A DNA stretch of 64,000 nucleotides from Xanthomonas hortorum (GTDB lineage Bacteria; Pseudomonadota; Gammaproteobacteria; Xanthomonadales; Xanthomonadaceae), in assembly GCF_024339125.1 (NCBI RefSeq), contig NZ_CP101417.1:3483001-3547000 (forward strand), read 5' to 3'. This document shows, piece after piece, positions 52,060 to 62,197 of the stretch. The translations under genes and the position numbers were made by a program. Positions within the stretch are counted from its first letter, which is position 1; each line of letters begins with the position of its first letter. Below the pieces are notes generated by a model that was not told the origin of the DNA, searched no databases, and saw only the letters and a list, made by a program, of their open reading frames with translations.

Positions 52060-53013
52060 ATGTTTGCCTGGACCAAGCGAGGCCTGGTGTTCGATGTCGC
52101 GCGCGATGGCGTGGGCGGCTGGATGCAGCATGCCGCGCTGACGCCGACACCGTATCGGTTGTCTGCGCAGGTGCTACGCATCTATGCAGGTTTTCGCGAT
52201 GCGCAGGGCGTGAGCCGGATCGGCTATGTGGACGTGCGCGCCGATGCGCCGACCCAGATCGTCGGCGTCAGCAAACAGCCGGTGCTGGAGATCGGCCGCG
52301 ATGGCTGCTTCGACGATAACGGCATGATTCTGGGCGATGTGGTGGCCGGGCCGGATGGCCTGTACATGTTCTATGTCGGCTTCCAGCGTGTGGCCAAGGC
52401 CAAGTTCCTGGCCTTCACCGGGCTTGCGGTCTCCCGCGATGGTGGAGAGAGCTTTCAGCGCCGACAAGACACGCCACTGCTGGATCGTGCCCCTGGTCGC
52501 AGCACGATTGCTGCGGTGCATTCGGCCCGCTATGAAGATGGCCGTTGGCGATTGTGGTACGCGGTGGGCGACGATTGGGAAACCATCGGCGGCCAGCCGT
52601 ATCCGCGGTACCACATCCGTTACGCAGAGACCGACGATCTGCGCCACATCCCCAGCGACGACGTGGTGTGCCTGCGTCCGCGCGACGACGAATACCGCAT
52701 CGGCCGCCCGCGCGTGTATCGCCTGGGCGATCGCTATCTGATGTATTTCACCCGCGGCGATACGCACGGCGGCTACTTCCCGGGCATCGCCTTCAGCGGC
52801 GATGGTGTGCACTGGGAACGCGACGACAGTCAGCTGGGGCTGCAGCTCTCCGAGCACGGCTGGGATGCGCAGACCTTGTGCTACCCGGCGTTGATCCAGC
52901 AGCACGATCGCGTGCTGATGTTCTACAACGGCAACGCAATGGGGCAGGCCGGCTTCGGTCTGGCCGAGGCCGCGCTGCCGGTGGACCTGCAGGGACGCCA
53001 TGTTTTCGGTTAG
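52060..53013 (+). CDS. Beta-propeller protein related to glycoside hydrolase families 32/43/68
   Basis: The 317-residue soluble protein shows five propeller-like repeats rich in aromatic, Asp and Arg residues: DAPTQIVGVSKQPVLEIGRD, FAFTGLAVSRDGGESF-type strands, HSARYEDGRWRLWYAVGDDW, RPRVYRLGDRYLMYFTRGDT and HGGYFPGIAFSGDGVHWERD. This is the signature of five-bladed propeller enzymes acting on sugars, but I do not see a complete catalytic triad. There is no signal peptide, which is unusual for a hydrolase, so it may act on cytoplasmic intermediates or be a non-catalytic scaffold. It starts three bases after the acetyltransferase and overlaps the next gene by 14 bases. Confidence 0.7.
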   Translation: MFAWTKRGLVFDVARDGVGGWMQHAALTPTPYRLSAQVLRIYAGFRDAQGVSRIGYVDVRADAPTQIVGVSKQPVLEIGRDGCFDDNGMILGDVVAGPDGLYMFYVGFQRVAKAKFLAFTGLAVSRDGGESFQRRQDTPLLDRAPGRSTIAAVHSARYEDGRWRLWYAVGDDWETIGGQPYPRYHIRYAETDDLRHIPSDDVVCLRPRDDEYRIGRPRVYRLGDRYLMYFTRGDTHGGYFPGIAFSGDGVHWERDDSQLGLQLSEHGWDAQTLCYPALIQQHDRVLMFYNGNAMGQAGFGLAEAALPVDLQGRHVFG

Positions 53014-53932
53014 GCCGTATGCCGCCAGCGATGCGCCTGCGTGGGACGCGTTGGTGACGTCCTCGCGCAACGGTAACCTGTTGCATCGGCGTGGCTATAT
53101 GGACTATCACGCCGACCGCTTCGTGGATGCGTCGTTGCTGGTCGAACGTGGCGGCGAGGTGGTGGCGGTGTTTCCGGCAAGCGTGCACGGCGATTGCGTC
53201 AGCAGCCACGCCGGGTTGACCTATGCGGGCTTGTTGTCGTCGATGGCGTTGCGTGCGGGCGCTACATTGCAGGTGCTCGAGCAGATTGCCGCGCACTATC
53301 GCGCGCGCGCCGTGGGCCAGATCGTGTACAAGCCGGTGCCGCATGTGTTTCATGCGTATCCGGCCGAGGAGGATCTGTATGCCTTGCATCGGTTGGGCGC
53401 GCAGCTGTTCCGGCGCGACCTGTCGTCGGTGATCGCGCTGCGCGAGCCGTTCGCGTTCAGTGCCGAGCGTCGGCGTTCGCTGGTCAAGGCGCGCAAGGCC
53501 GGTGTGCAGATCCAGACCGGCACGCAGCTGGAGGCGTTTCATGCCTTGCTGACCCAGGTGTTGCAACGGCACGGTGTGGCGCCGACCCATCGGCTGGACG
53601 AATTGCAGCTGCTGCACAGCCGGTTTCCGCAGCAGATCGTGCTGCACGAAGCGCGCGCTGAGGGGCAGTTGGTGGCCGCCGCACTGGTGTTGGATTTCGG
53701 TCGCAGCGTGCACACCCAGTATCTGGCGGTGTCCGAACGCGGTCGCCAGCTGGATGCGTTGAGCCTGCTGCTGGCCGAGCTGATCACTGAGGTGTACGCG
53801 CAGCGCCATTACTTCAGCTTCGGTATCTCCACCGAGCAGGGCGGGCAGGTGCTCAACGATGGCTTGGTCGAACAAAAGGAACGCTTCGGCGCGCGTGCCG
53901 TGGTGCAGGATTTCTATCGATGGACGTTGTAA
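53000..53932 (+). CDS. FemAB/GNAT-type acyltransferase-like protein
   Basis: The 310-residue protein has the layout of the GNAT/FemAB-like proteins found in polysaccharide clusters: N-terminal [20 protein letters not shown] (about 14-33), a YAGLLSSMA segment, a helix with [19 protein letters not shown], and a C-terminal block [20 protein letters not shown] near 240-260. These enzymes transfer acyl or aminoacyl groups to sugars or peptidoglycan precursors; the donor is unknown. It overlaps the propeller gene by 14 bases and the aminotransferase ATG falls in its TAA stop (TAATG). Confidence 0.75.
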   Translation: MFSVRPYAASDAPAWDALVTSSRNGNLLHRRGYMDYHADRFVDASLLVERGGEVVAVFPASVHGDCVSSHAGLTYAGLLSSMALRAGATLQVLEQIAAHYRARAVGQIVYKPVPHVFHAYPAEEDLYALHRLGAQLFRRDLSSVIALREPFAFSAERRRSLVKARKAGVQIQTGTQLEAFHALLTQVLQRHGVAPTHRLDELQLLHSRFPQQIVLHEARAEGQLVAAALVLDFGRSVHTQYLAVSERGRQLDALSLLLAELITEVYAQRHYFSFGISTEQGGQVLNDGLVEQKERFGARAVVQDFYRWTL

Positions 53933-55044
53933 TGGATGTGCCGTTTCTGGATTTGCGTGCAGTCAATGCGCGCTACGCGGATGAATTGAAAGTTGCTGCC
54001 GCGCGGGTGATCGAGGCCGGCTGGTATGTGCTCGGGCAGGAACTGGCCGCGTTCGAAGAAGAATTCGCCAGCTACTGCGGCGCCGCGCATGCGGTGGGCG
54101 TGGGCAACGGGCTGGATGCGTTGTCGCTGATCCTGCGCGGCTATCGCGAGCTGGGGGTATTGCGCGAGGGCGACGAGATCATCGTGCCTGCCAACACCTT
54201 CATCGCGAGCTTTCTGGCGATCAGCCAGAACCAGTTGGTGCTGGTGCCGGTGGAGCCGGATCCGCTGACTTTCAACATGGACCCGGCCAGTGTGGAGAAG
54301 GCGATCGGCCCACGCACGCGCGCCATCATGGCGGTGCATCTGTATGGGCAGCTGGCCGACATGGCCGCGTTGCAAACGCTTGCCCATCGCTACGGGCTGC
54401 TGCTGATCGAAGATGCCGCGCAAGCGCATGGCGCGCGCGCACACGGGCGGCGTGCCGGTGCCTTCGGCGATGCGGCGGCGTTCAGTTTTTTTCCGACCAA
54501 GAACCTGGGCGCACTCGGCGATGGTGGTGCGGTGGTGACCTCGGATCCGCGCCTGGCCGAGCGCATTCGCGCGCTGCGCAATTACGGCTCGGAAGTGAAA
54601 TATCACCACACCTGCCAGGGCGTGAATTCGCGGCTGGATGAAATGCAGGCGGCGTTCTTGCGGGTCAAACTGGGGTATCTGGAGGATGAGATCGCGCGTC
54701 GGCGCGCGGTGGCGCAGCATTATCTGCAAGGCATCGATAACCCGTTGATCACGTTGCCTACGGTGGTCGCTGAGGAACAGCACGTCTGGCATCTGTTCGT
54801 GGTGCGCAGTCCGCAGCGCGCTGCCTTGCAGGCGCATTTGCTGCGGCTGGGTATCCACACCCAGATCCATTACCCGGTGCCGCCGCATCGGCAGCCGGCC
54901 TATACCACGCTGGGCGATGCCTGCCTGCCGGTGAGCGAGGGCCTGCATCGTGAAGTGTTGAGTCTGCCGATGGGCCCGGCACTGGATGACGCGTCGGTGG
55001 AACGTGTGATTGCCGCATGCCAATCGTTCGGCAGCCCTGCATGA
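53932..55044 (+). CDS. fdtB: DegT/DnrJ/EryC1/StrS aminotransferase, FdtB-like
   Basis: The 370-residue protein is a PLP-dependent sugar aminotransferase. PLP lysine K190 is in [16 protein letters not shown], and the PLP-stabilising aspartate D161 is in [10 protein letters not shown]. The start [20 protein letters not shown] is typical of the FdtB/QdtB group, which adds an amino group to C3 of a dTDP-3-keto-6-deoxyhexose, the product of FdtA. I chose ATG 53932 (it uses the A of the previous TAA); ATG 53920 is four codons longer. The next ATG (wzx) overlaps the stop. Confidence 0.9.
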   Translation: MDVPFLDLRAVNARYADELKVAAARVIEAGWYVLGQELAAFEEEFASYCGAAHAVGVGNGLDALSLILRGYRELGVLREGDEIIVPANTFIASFLAISQNQLVLVPVEPDPLTFNMDPASVEKAIGPRTRAIMAVHLYGQLADMAALQTLAHRYGLLLIEDAAQAHGARAHGRRAGAFGDAAAFSFFPTKNLGALGDGGAVVTSDPRLAERIRALRNYGSEVKYHHTCQGVNSRLDEMQAAFLRVKLGYLEDEIARRRAVAQHYLQGIDNPLITLPTVVAEEQHVWHLFVVRSPQRAALQAHLLRLGIHTQIHYPVPPHRQPAYTTLGDACLPVSEGLHREVLSLPMGPALDDASVERVIAACQSFGSPA

Positions 55045-56294
55045 ATCTGATGCACAGCAGCGTGTACACCGGCGTTGCGACGCTGGCCAAGCTGCTGGCT
55101 GCGCTGGTGGTGGTGAAGTTGGTAGCCGTCTATGCCGGCCCGCAGGGTGTCGGCCGCTTGGGCCAGTTTCTCAATCTGATGTCGGTGCTGGCGGTGTTGG
55201 CGGGCGGCGGTATCAGCGCCGGCATCGTCAAGTACGTGGCCGAGTATCGCAACGACGCACCGGCACTGGCACGCTTGCTCAGCGCGGCGCTCTGGTACGC
55301 CTTCTGTGCGGCTTGCGTGATGGCGGTGTTGGCGGTGTTGTTCAGTGGCGTGATCGCCGAGCGCCTGTTGGGCGATGCAGCGTATCGGCCGCTGATCTGC
55401 GTGCTGGCGATCGCGCAGCTGGGCATTGCCCTGGTCAATTACATCCTGGCGGTGATCAACGGTTTCATGGATGTTCGCCGTCTGGCATTTGTGCAGGTGA
55501 GCGGCGCGGTGTTGAGCGTTGCGCTGGTGGCGTGGCTGTCCAGCCTGGCGCAGCTGCAGGGCGCATTGCTGGCACTGGTGCTGGGCCAGGTGCTGTGGTT
55601 GTTGGCCGGCGTGCCGGCATTGCGACGCAGCCCGTATTTCCAACGCGAGATGTTGCGCCTGCGTTTCGATGCGCCGATGACGCGCAAGCTGGCCGCGTTC
55701 TCGGCGATGACGCTGACCGCCACGCTGGTGCCGCAGTTGGTGGCCATTGTGGTGCGCGACCATCTGGCGTTGCAGTTCGGATGGCAGCAGGTGGGTTATT
55801 GGCAGGCCGTCAGCCGGGTGTCGGATGCCTATCTGCTGTTCTTCACTACCGCCATCAACGTGTATTACCTGCCCAAGCTGGCCTCCCTGCACGATCGTGC
55901 GGCGCTCGGGCGCGAGCTGCGAGCCGCGTATCGTTATGTGATGCCGGCGGTGATCGCGATGGCGCTAGGTGTGTACATGCTCCGCGATTGGGTCACCTGG
56001 CTGTTGTTCGATGCGCGATTCGCTGCAGCAGCACCGCTTTATGGTCCGCAGTTGCTGGGCGATGTGATCAAGATTGCCGCGTTCGTGCTGTCGTACGTGA
56101 TGCTGGCCAAGGCGATGACGCGGCTGTTCGTGATTTCCGAATGCGTGTTCGCCGCCAGCTATCTGGCGCTGGTGTATCTGTTCACGGCGCAGTTCGGGCT
56201 GATCGGGGCGATGTATGCCTTCGTCGCCAACTACGTGGTGTATCTGCTGTTCAATATCGTGGTGGTGCGTCGCTATCTGGTGCAGGCCGCATGA
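55041..56294 (+). CDS. wzx: O-antigen flippase Wzx
   Basis: The 417-residue protein has about 12 membrane helices and a typical Wzx start: [20 protein letters not shown] then [18 protein letters not shown]. The family (MATE/MOP superfamily) moves the lipid-linked repeat unit to the periplasmic face. The start overlaps the aminotransferase stop as ATGA, and its stop overlaps the glycosyltransferase start the same way. A longer frame in another register across this gene is an artefact. Confidence 0.9.
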   Translation: MNLMHSSVYTGVATLAKLLAALVVVKLVAVYAGPQGVGRLGQFLNLMSVLAVLAGGGISAGIVKYVAEYRNDAPALARLLSAALWYAFCAACVMAVLAVLFSGVIAERLLGDAAYRPLICVLAIAQLGIALVNYILAVINGFMDVRRLAFVQVSGAVLSVALVAWLSSLAQLQGALLALVLGQVLWLLAGVPALRRSPYFQREMLRLRFDAPMTRKLAAFSAMTLTATLVPQLVAIVVRDHLALQFGWQQVGYWQAVSRVSDAYLLFFTTAINVYYLPKLASLHDRAALGRELRAAYRYVMPAVIAMALGVYMLRDWVTWLLFDARFAAAAPLYGPQLLGDVIKIAAFVLSYVMLAKAMTRLFVISECVFAASYLALVYLFTAQFGLIGAMYAFVANYVVYLLFNIVVVRRYLVQAA

Positions 56295-57241
56295 GCGATC
56301 AAACGCAGTCGAGCGGGCGAGCGAGCTGGCCGCTGGTGTCGGTGCTGATTCCGGCCTATAACCACGCGCGTTTCGTGCAACGGTGCCTGGATAGCGTGTT
56401 GGAAGACCCGTACCCGTGCAAGGAGATCGTCATCATCGACGATGGCTCCAGCGACGCCACGGGCGAAAAGATCGCGCAGTGGGTTGCCATCCATGGCCAT
56501 CGGCTGCCGGTGCAGTTCGTGCAACGCGACAATCGCGGTGTGGCGGCCACGCTCAACGAGCTGGCCTTGCGTGCGCGTGGCGACTACCTGCGCCTTGGCG
56601 CGAGCGACGATTATCTGTTGGCCGGCGGGTTGGATGCGCAGGTGCGTTACTTGCGTGCGCATCCGCAAAAACTGGCGGTGATCGGCGACGCCTGCGTGGT
56701 CGATCAGCATGGAAGACTGCTGCACGGCAGCGCCATGCGCGACCTGCATCGGGTGGATACCGGTATGTACCGCTCAGAGCCGGGCATCCGCCGCGCGGTG
56801 ATCCAGCAATGGGCGGTCAGTGGTGCGGTGGCGTTGCTGCGCCGCAGTGCCTTCGATGCGCGCACCGGCTGGGACGAATCGCTGCGGATCGAGGACTGGG
56901 ATTTTTTCCTGCGCCTGGCCGCGCGCAACGCGCTTGGTTTCGTCGACGTGCCGGTCTGTGCGTACCGTCTGCATGGCAACAACCTCAGCAAGACCGCAAA
57001 CGTGCGTGCGCGGATTGCCAACTTGAGCGAGTCGCGTCAGGTGGCGTTGCGTTGTGCGGAGTTGTTCGATGAGCCCGAGCGCACCTTGCTGCGGTCGCAA
57101 TCGCGTTACATCGCGGCCAAGGTGGCGTTTCTGCAGCGACGACCGCACAGGGTGATCGGGCATCTGCTCGCCTATGCCTGGTTGTCGTTGCCGGCCAGGT
57201 GGCGGCCCAGGCATGCGCGTAGCGCGGTGGAGCCGGCATGA
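56291..57241 (+). CDS. Glycosyltransferase family 2
   Basis: The 316-residue protein starts with a GT2 (GT-A) fold: PLVSVLIPAYNHARFVQRCL at about 14-33, the DDGSSDAT nucleotide-binding motif near 51-58, and the DxD-like ASDDYL near 98-103. A WDESLRIEDWDFFLRL segment (about 197-212) carries the ED of the acceptor/catalytic region. The C-terminal part (GNNLSKT then helices) is an extended acceptor domain. It adds one sugar to the lipid-linked unit; donor not predicted. It overlaps both neighbours by ATGA. Confidence 0.92.
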   Translation: MSDQTQSSGRASWPLVSVLIPAYNHARFVQRCLDSVLEDPYPCKEIVIIDDGSSDATGEKIAQWVAIHGHRLPVQFVQRDNRGVAATLNELALRARGDYLRLGASDDYLLAGGLDAQVRYLRAHPQKLAVIGDACVVDQHGRLLHGSAMRDLHRVDTGMYRSEPGIRRAVIQQWAVSGAVALLRRSAFDARTGWDESLRIEDWDFFLRLAARNALGFVDVPVCAYRLHGNNLSKTANVRARIANLSESRQVALRCAELFDEPERTLLRSQSRYIAAKVAFLQRRPHRVIGHLLAYAWLSLPARWRPRHARSAVEPA

Positions 57242-58371
57242 ACACGTTGTTGCGCCGGCCTGCGACGTATCTGGCACTGCCGATGCTGCTCAGCTGCGCG
57301 CTGACGCTGCTGACCTACATGCTGCCCGGCGACTATCTGGACGGCATCGCGCTGCTGGCGGTCGCTGCCGCTGCAACGTTTGTGCTGGATGCGTTGCTAC
57401 GCACGCAGCTGCCTGCCGTGGAGCGCTTTCGCAATTATCGCTACGCCGGCACGCGCGATGCCTTCGTGGTGATGACGCTGGCGGCAATGGTGACGGTGTT
57501 CTGCATCGTGGATGTGGCGCTGTTTCCGATTCCGTTGTTCAGCGATCCGTCCTCGTACGCCACCTTGAGCCCCTTGCGCTCGCATGTGCGGCACATCTCC
57601 AACATGTGCTGGATCCTGCCGCCGATCGCGCTGCTGTGCGTGCGCCACAGCGGGCTGCGCGCGGCGATGGTGACGCTGGGGTTCGTATTCCCGATCGTGG
57701 TGATCGACCGCAACCGCATCTTTGCCGGACTGTTTTCGTTCGTGCTGGTGATGCTGTTGCGCCGCGATCCTGCGCGCCGCCTGCCGTGGAAGACCATTGG
57801 CCTGCTCGTGCTGGCTGGGGGTGGGGTGTTTTCGATCCTGGGCGCACTGCGTTCCGGCTCGTTGGCCACGGTCGCCTTGCCGTTCAGTGCGTTGTATCGC
57901 GCGATGCCGCAGGGTGTGCAGTGGCTGCTGCTGTACATCAGCGCCGGGCCGTACAACTTCGGCGCGATTCTGGCCAAGGGCTACGTCAACGCCAGTTTTC
58001 TGGTCAATCAACTGGTGCCGTTCAGTGGTTCGATCGCCACCGCCGGCACCAGCATTCCGCTGGATGCGCCCAATATCAATGTGGGCACGGAATTCTTCCC
58101 GTTTCTGATGGCCTGGGGCGCGCCGGGCGCCGTGATTGCACTGTTGGCGTTGTATGCGGGCCTGGTGTGGAGCGTGCGCCTGCTCGGCAGCTCGCTGTCG
58201 ATCTTTCATGTGCTGATCTTCCTTCGCCTCGCCTATGCCTGCCTGATGTCGCCGTTCGCGCCGCAGGCATTCACCTGGACCAACTTCGGCTTCATCGCGC
58301 TGTGCCTGGTGTTGCATGCCTGCACCGTGTTGTTGCCCAGCCGCAATGCGGCATCTAGCGCTGCTGCGTAG
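57238..58371 (+). CDS. wzy: O-antigen/oligosaccharide polymerase (Wzy-like)
   Basis: The 377-residue protein has about 10-11 membrane helices and no cofactor motif, as Wzy polymerases do. Its position between flippase/glycosyltransferase and a Wzz-like protein supports the call. The helix pairs around VVIDRNRIFAGLFSFVLVML and the long loop with SGSIATAGTSIPLDAPNINV (about 262-281) fit the periplasmic loop with arginines of Wzy. Sequence conservation in this family is too low for a firmer name. It overlaps the glycosyltransferase gene by ATGA. Confidence 0.78.
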   Translation: MNTLLRRPATYLALPMLLSCALTLLTYMLPGDYLDGIALLAVAAAATFVLDALLRTQLPAVERFRNYRYAGTRDAFVVMTLAAMVTVFCIVDVALFPIPLFSDPSSYATLSPLRSHVRHISNMCWILPPIALLCVRHSGLRAAMVTLGFVFPIVVIDRNRIFAGLFSFVLVMLLRRDPARRLPWKTIGLLVLAGGGVFSILGALRSGSLATVALPFSALYRAMPQGVQWLLLYISAGPYNFGAILAKGYVNASFLVNQLVPFSGSIATAGTSIPLDAPNINVGTEFFPFLMAWGAPGAVIALLALYAGLVWSVRLLGSSLSIFHVLIFLRLAYACLMSPFAPQAFTWTNFGFIALCLVLHACTVLLPSRNAASSAAA

Positions 58372-58417
58372 TGCGCGGCAACTTCGTTTTTTCACCACGT
58401 TCCAGAGCAGGTGCACC

Positions 58418-59269
58418 ATGAATCAACACGACGATATCTACCTGATCGACCTGTGGCACATCCTGCGCCGCGAATGGCGCTGGGCGTTGGCCGCGCTGGT
58501 GGTGGTGCTTGGCCTGACGTTCGCCTTCACCCGGTTGGCCAAACCGCAGTGGGAGGCCACCGCCTGGATCCAGGTCGGCGAAATCGGCCCGACACCGGCC
58601 GGGCGCGACCCCAAGGTCGAGCCGTTCCAACGCGTGATCGATCGTATGAAGACGCGGCTGTTTCAGGATGCGGTGCTGCGCAAGGCTGGCCTGCCGCTCA
58701 ACAGCCGCGCTGCGCAGTTGTATCGCGGCAGTCTCAAGCCCGATCCGGACCCGTACGCGAATCTGATCGGCGTGACCATTCGTGCCGAATCGTCCGCGCA
58801 GGCACGCCGCCTTGCGATGGCCACCGTGACCGAGCTGCAGACGCTGCACGGCCAGACCAATGCGGTGGCGCTTGAGCTCGCACGCACGCGCCTGCAAGGG
58901 TTGAATGAAGACCTGCGCGCGGCGCTCGTCAACCGGACGCAACTGCAACAGCAAGTGCAGGCCGGGCAGGGCGGTGCTGCGGCCACTCCGGCGCAGTTGG
59001 TTGCCGGTGTATTGCTGACCGACAGCAACACCACCATTCGCGCGTTGAAAGCCGAGCGCGACGATCTCATCGCCCGCCTTACCACCCGCTACACGTATCA
59101 GACCTCGTTGGCGTGGCCGCTGTATGTGCCCGATCGCCAGGCGTTTCCAAATGCGATCACCGCCTGGGCGGCCGGTTTGCTCGCTGGCGCCGGGTTGGGC
59201 GTGCTGGCGGCGGTGTTACGCAATGCCTGGCGGCGTCGCAGGGGTGCGGCAGGGCATTCCGTCGCCTGA
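58418..59269 (+). CDS. wzz: Wzz-like chain length determinant
   Basis: The 283-residue protein has a first membrane helix near 25-43 (WALAALVVVLGLTFAFTRL), a periplasmic alpha/beta domain with EATAWIQVGEIG near 50-61 and a coiled coil (about 165-215), and a second membrane helix near 248-270 (NAITAWAAGLLAGAGLGVLA). This is the co-polymerase layout without a C-terminal kinase domain. It sets polymer length with Wzy. A strong AGCAGGTGC precedes the ATG at 58418. It lies 46 bases after wzy. Confidence 0.85.
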   Translation: MNQHDDIYLIDLWHILRREWRWALAALVVVLGLTFAFTRLAKPQWEATAWIQVGEIGPTPAGRDPKVEPFQRVIDRMKTRLFQDAVLRKAGLPLNSRAAQLYRGSLKPDPDPYANLIGVTIRAESSAQARRLAMATVTELQTLHGQTNAVALELARTRLQGLNEDLRAALVNRTQLQQQVQAGQGGAAATPAQLVAGVLLTDSNTTIRALKAERDDLIARLTTRYTYQTSLAWPLYVPDRQAFPNAITAWAAGLLAGAGLGVLAAVLRNAWRRRRGAAGHSVA

Positions 59270-59426
59270 TGTAAACGGCAACGCGTTGCAGGTGGGACAT
59301 CGCTCACCAGGCTGCAACCAAAGCCGCTGCGCGTGGCACTCACGGGTCAATCAAGCGATACCGCGTTGGCAGTGTCGCGTCTGGAGAGTGTCGTGAGAAC
59401 AACTGGTCTGGTGTGGGAGGCTGCGC

Positions 59427-60269
59427 ATGTCGGTGGTCAATGAGCATGCGGCGCGTGGCGGCACTGTGGCCCCGGAGCGCTTGCTTGAGACGCAACGTGC
59501 GTTCGATAGCGTGGCCCCCGACTACGACGGCCCGCGCGGCAACAATGCGCTGATCCAGCGCATGCGCACCACGCTGTGGGACACGGTTGCGGCCGAGTTG
59601 CCGGTGGGGTCGCGGCTAGTGGATCTGGGCTGCGGCACCGGTCTGGATGCCGGCGAGTTCGCACGCCGCGGTTACAGTGTGCTGGCTACCGACTGGTCGC
59701 CGGCGATGGTCGAACGCACCCGCCATCGCGCTGCCACGCAAGGTCTTGAAGCACGGTTGACCGCCGCCCACGTCGGCATCCAGCAGCTCGATCAGCTGGA
59801 CGGCACCTTCGATGGCATGTACTCCAACTTCGGCCCGCTCAATTGCGCTCCCGACCTGCCGGCAGTGGCTGCCGAGTGCGCACGTCTGCTGCGCGCCGAT
59901 GGCTGCCTGGTGTTCTCGGTGATCGGGCGCATCTGCCCGTGGGAAATCGGTCATTACACGCTGCGCGGGCGCTTCAAGCGCGCAGCGGTGCGTGCCGCGC
60001 GCGGGGTCACCGCGGTGGGCATGAACGGCCATACCATCTGGACCTGGTACCACCTGCCGCGCGAGTTCTACCGCGCCTTCAACAAGCACTTCGTGCTGGA
60101 CAGCTATCGCGCGTTGAGCCTGTTCCTGCCGCCGCCGTATCTGGTGGATTTTTGCGAACGGCATCCGCGTCTGTCCGAGCGCCTGGGCCAGTGCGACGAC
60201 CGTTTGGGCGGGCTGCCGCTGCTGCGCGACATGGGCGACCACTTCCTGATCGTGATGCGCAAGCGCTGA
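59427..60269 (+). CDS. Class I SAM-dependent methyltransferase
   Basis: The 280-residue protein has SAM motif I LVDLGCGTGLDAGEFA (near 62-77), motif II/III at VLATDWSPAMV, and a typical NFGPLNCAPDLPAVAAECAR post-motif helix. A clear GGGAGG precedes the ATG. It probably methylates a sugar of the polymer. A 157-base gap separates it from wzz. The amidohydrolase gene starts directly after its stop. Confidence 0.9.
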   Translation: MSVVNEHAARGGTVAPERLLETQRAFDSVAPDYDGPRGNNALIQRMRTTLWDTVAAELPVGSRLVDLGCGTGLDAGEFARRGYSVLATDWSPAMVERTRHRAATQGLEARLTAAHVGIQQLDQLDGTFDGMYSNFGPLNCAPDLPAVAAECARLLRADGCLVFSVIGRICPWEIGHYTLRGRFKRAAVRAARGVTAVGMNGHTIWTWYHLPREFYRAFNKHFVLDSYRALSLFLPPPYLVDFCERHPRLSERLGQCDDRLGGLPLLRDMGDHFLIVMRKR

Positions 60270-60275
60270 GTGGAG

Positions 60276-61502
60276 ATGCCGATGTCCATGGCCGATGTCT
60301 GTTTGCAGGGCGCACGCGCGATCACCCTGGCCGGTCCTTCGCGCGCCGCAGTGACGATGCGCGCGGGCCGCTTCGGCGGCACGCTCGGCACCGGCAGCCT
60401 GCGGCTGGATCTGCAGGGCCACGTGCTGGCGCCGGGCTTGATCAACGCGCACGATCATCTGCAGGTCAACTGCGTGCCGCCGCTGCCGCAAGGCGCACCG
60501 TTCGCCAACAGCTACGCATGGATCGAGGCGTTTCAGGCGCATTTTCAGCATCCCGATGTGGCGGCTGCGTTGCGCGTGCCCAAGGCGGTGCGCTTGCGCC
60601 ACGGCGGTTTGAAGAATCTGCTGGCCGGCGTCACCTGCGTGGCGCAGCACGACCCTTGGCACGCCACCTTGGATGAGGCGAACTTTCCGGTCGGCCTGCT
60701 GCGCGAGTTCGGTTGGAGCTACGCGCTGGGCTGGACCGGCTACGGACCGCCGGTGCAAGGCAGCTTTGCCGCCACGTCGCCCGAACATCCGTGGATGATC
60801 CACCTGGCCGAAGGCACCGACGCGGTGGCGGGTGCCGAACTCGACGAACTGGATCGGCTCGGCTGCCTGGCCTCCAATAGCGTGCTGATCCACGGCGTGG
60901 GCATGGGCGAATGCGATATCGACCGGGTGATTGCACGCGGCGCGGCGGTGGTGTGGTGTCCTTCGAGCAATCTCGCGCTGCTGGGCCGCACGCTCGATCC
61001 ATGGCGCTTGTGCATGGCCGGGCGGCTGGCATTGGGCAACGATTCGCGCATCAGCGGTGCGCGCGATCTGCTGGAAGAACTGCGCATCGCCGCCGACAGC
61101 GGGCTCGCACCGGATCTATTGCTCGGCATGGTCACCCATCAATCTGCGCGCATCCTGCGCATGCAAGCGCGCGGGTGCATCGCGCCAGGCGCAGCCGCAG
61201 ATCTGCTGATCGTGCGCGATCGCGGTGGCGATCCTGCCACCAGCGTCATCGGTTGCCAACGCAGTGAACTGCGCGCAGTGATACGCGATGGCGCCCCGCG
61301 CATTGCCGACCCGGATTTCGCCGACTGGTTCGAGGCGGCCGGTATCCAGACCGTGCCGGTGTTGCTGGACGGTCGCCCCAAACTGCTTGATGCCAGGCTG
61401 GCCGACCCGGCAGTGCTGGCACTCGAACCCGGCCTGGAGTGCGTGCCGCATGCCGCGCACGCGCCATCCATTGCGATGGCAGCAAATGGTGCTGTGTCAT
61501 GA
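60276..61502 (+). CDS. Amidohydrolase family protein
   Basis: About 408 residues from ATG 60276; GTG 60270 and ATG 60282/60288 are alternatives. The TIM-barrel amidohydrolase motifs are visible: APGLINAHDHLQVN with the HxH metal pair (H at about 60 and 62), CVAQHDPWHAT, LIHGVGMG, and GNDSRISGARDLL with the catalytic aspartate. Similarity of layout is to cytosine/guanine deaminase-type enzymes. A deaminase or amidase step is unexpected in a polysaccharide cluster; it could act on a sugar nucleotide, an N-acyl group or an imported precursor. The stop overlaps the next ATG. Confidence 0.88.
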   Translation: MPMSMADVCLQGARAITLAGPSRAAVTMRAGRFGGTLGTGSLRLDLQGHVLAPGLINAHDHLQVNCVPPLPQGAPFANSYAWIEAFQAHFQHPDVAAALRVPKAVRLRHGGLKNLLAGVTCVAQHDPWHATLDEANFPVGLLREFGWSYALGWTGYGPPVQGSFAATSPEHPWMIHLAEGTDAVAGAELDELDRLGCLASNSVLIHGVGMGECDIDRVIARGAAVVWCPSSNLALLGRTLDPWRLCMAGRLALGNDSRISGARDLLEELRIAADSGLAPDLLLGMVTHQSARILRMQARGCIAPGAAADLLIVRDRGGDPATSVIGCQRSELRAVIRDGAPRIADPDFADWFEAAGIQTVPVLLDGRPKLLDARLADPAVLALEPGLECVPHAAHAPSIAMAANGAVS

Positions 61503-62197
61503 GCGCTGTGCCGACACTTGAGCCGGCAGCGGCGTATGCGTTGTGGGCGCAGGCGTATCCGCCACATGCGCATAACCCGGTGATGCTGGCCGAAGAACGC
61601 GCCATGCTCGCGCTGATGCCCGGCGCCCTGCAGGGCCAACATGTGCTGGATGCCGGCTGCGGCAGTGGTCGCTACATGCTGCATGCATTACAGCGTGGCG
61701 CGCTGCATGTCACCGGTGTGGATCTGTCGCCGCAGATGCTGCAACGCGCCGCCACCGAGCTCGCCCGCGACTGGCCAGCGGCACGCGTGAGTCTGCAACA
61801 AGGCAGTCTCGATAAACTGCCGTTGCCCGACGCACTTGCCGACCTCAGCGTCTGCGGTCTGGTGGTCGGGCATCTGCAGCAGCTGTGGCCTGCGCTGGAA
61901 GAACTGCATCGCGTCACCCGCGTGGGCGGGATCGTGCTGTGCAGCGATGTGCATCCGATCGGCCATGCACTGGGCTGGCGACGCGATTTCAAGGCCGACG
62001 GCCGGCAGTACGCAGTGCGGCATACGCAGCATCTCTACAGCCAGTGGCATGCGGCATGCGCATCGCTGGGCCTGGCGATCGAAGCGGTGGCCGAACCGAT
62101 GCTGGACCCGGCCGATATTCCGCCCGGTGCACGTTTCGACCAGGCGGCATTGCAGGTGCCGGTTGCCTTGGTGATGCGTCTGCGGCGCATCGCGTGA
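61499..62197 (+). CDS. Class I SAM-dependent methyltransferase
   Basis: The 232-residue protein begins MSAVPTLEPAAAYALWAQAY. SAM motif I is VLDAGCGSGRYMLHAL (near 44-59), followed by VTGVDLSPQMLQRA and LADLSVCGLVVGHLQQLWPA. The ATG overlaps the amidohydrolase stop as ATGA. It is unlike the methyltransferase at 59427 in detail, so the two act on different positions or substrates. The next small gene starts at the GTG overlapping its stop (GTGA). Confidence 0.9.
   Translation: MSAVPTLEPAAAYALWAQAYPPHAHNPVMLAEERAMLALMPGALQGQHVLDAGCGSGRYMLHALQRGALHVTGVDLSPQMLQRAATELARDWPAARVSLQQGSLDKLPLPDALADLSVCGLVVGHLQQLWPALEELHRVTRVGGIVLCSDVHPIGHALGWRRDFKADGRQYAVRHTQHLYSQWHAACASLGLAIEAVAEPMLDPADIPPGARFDQAALQVPVALVMRLRRIA

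Noticed and set aside
55010..56290. Extended N-terminus for the glycosyltransferase at 56291
   Set aside because: This part lies out of frame over the flippase gene and has shadow-like composition; the ATG overlapping the wzx stop is the start.
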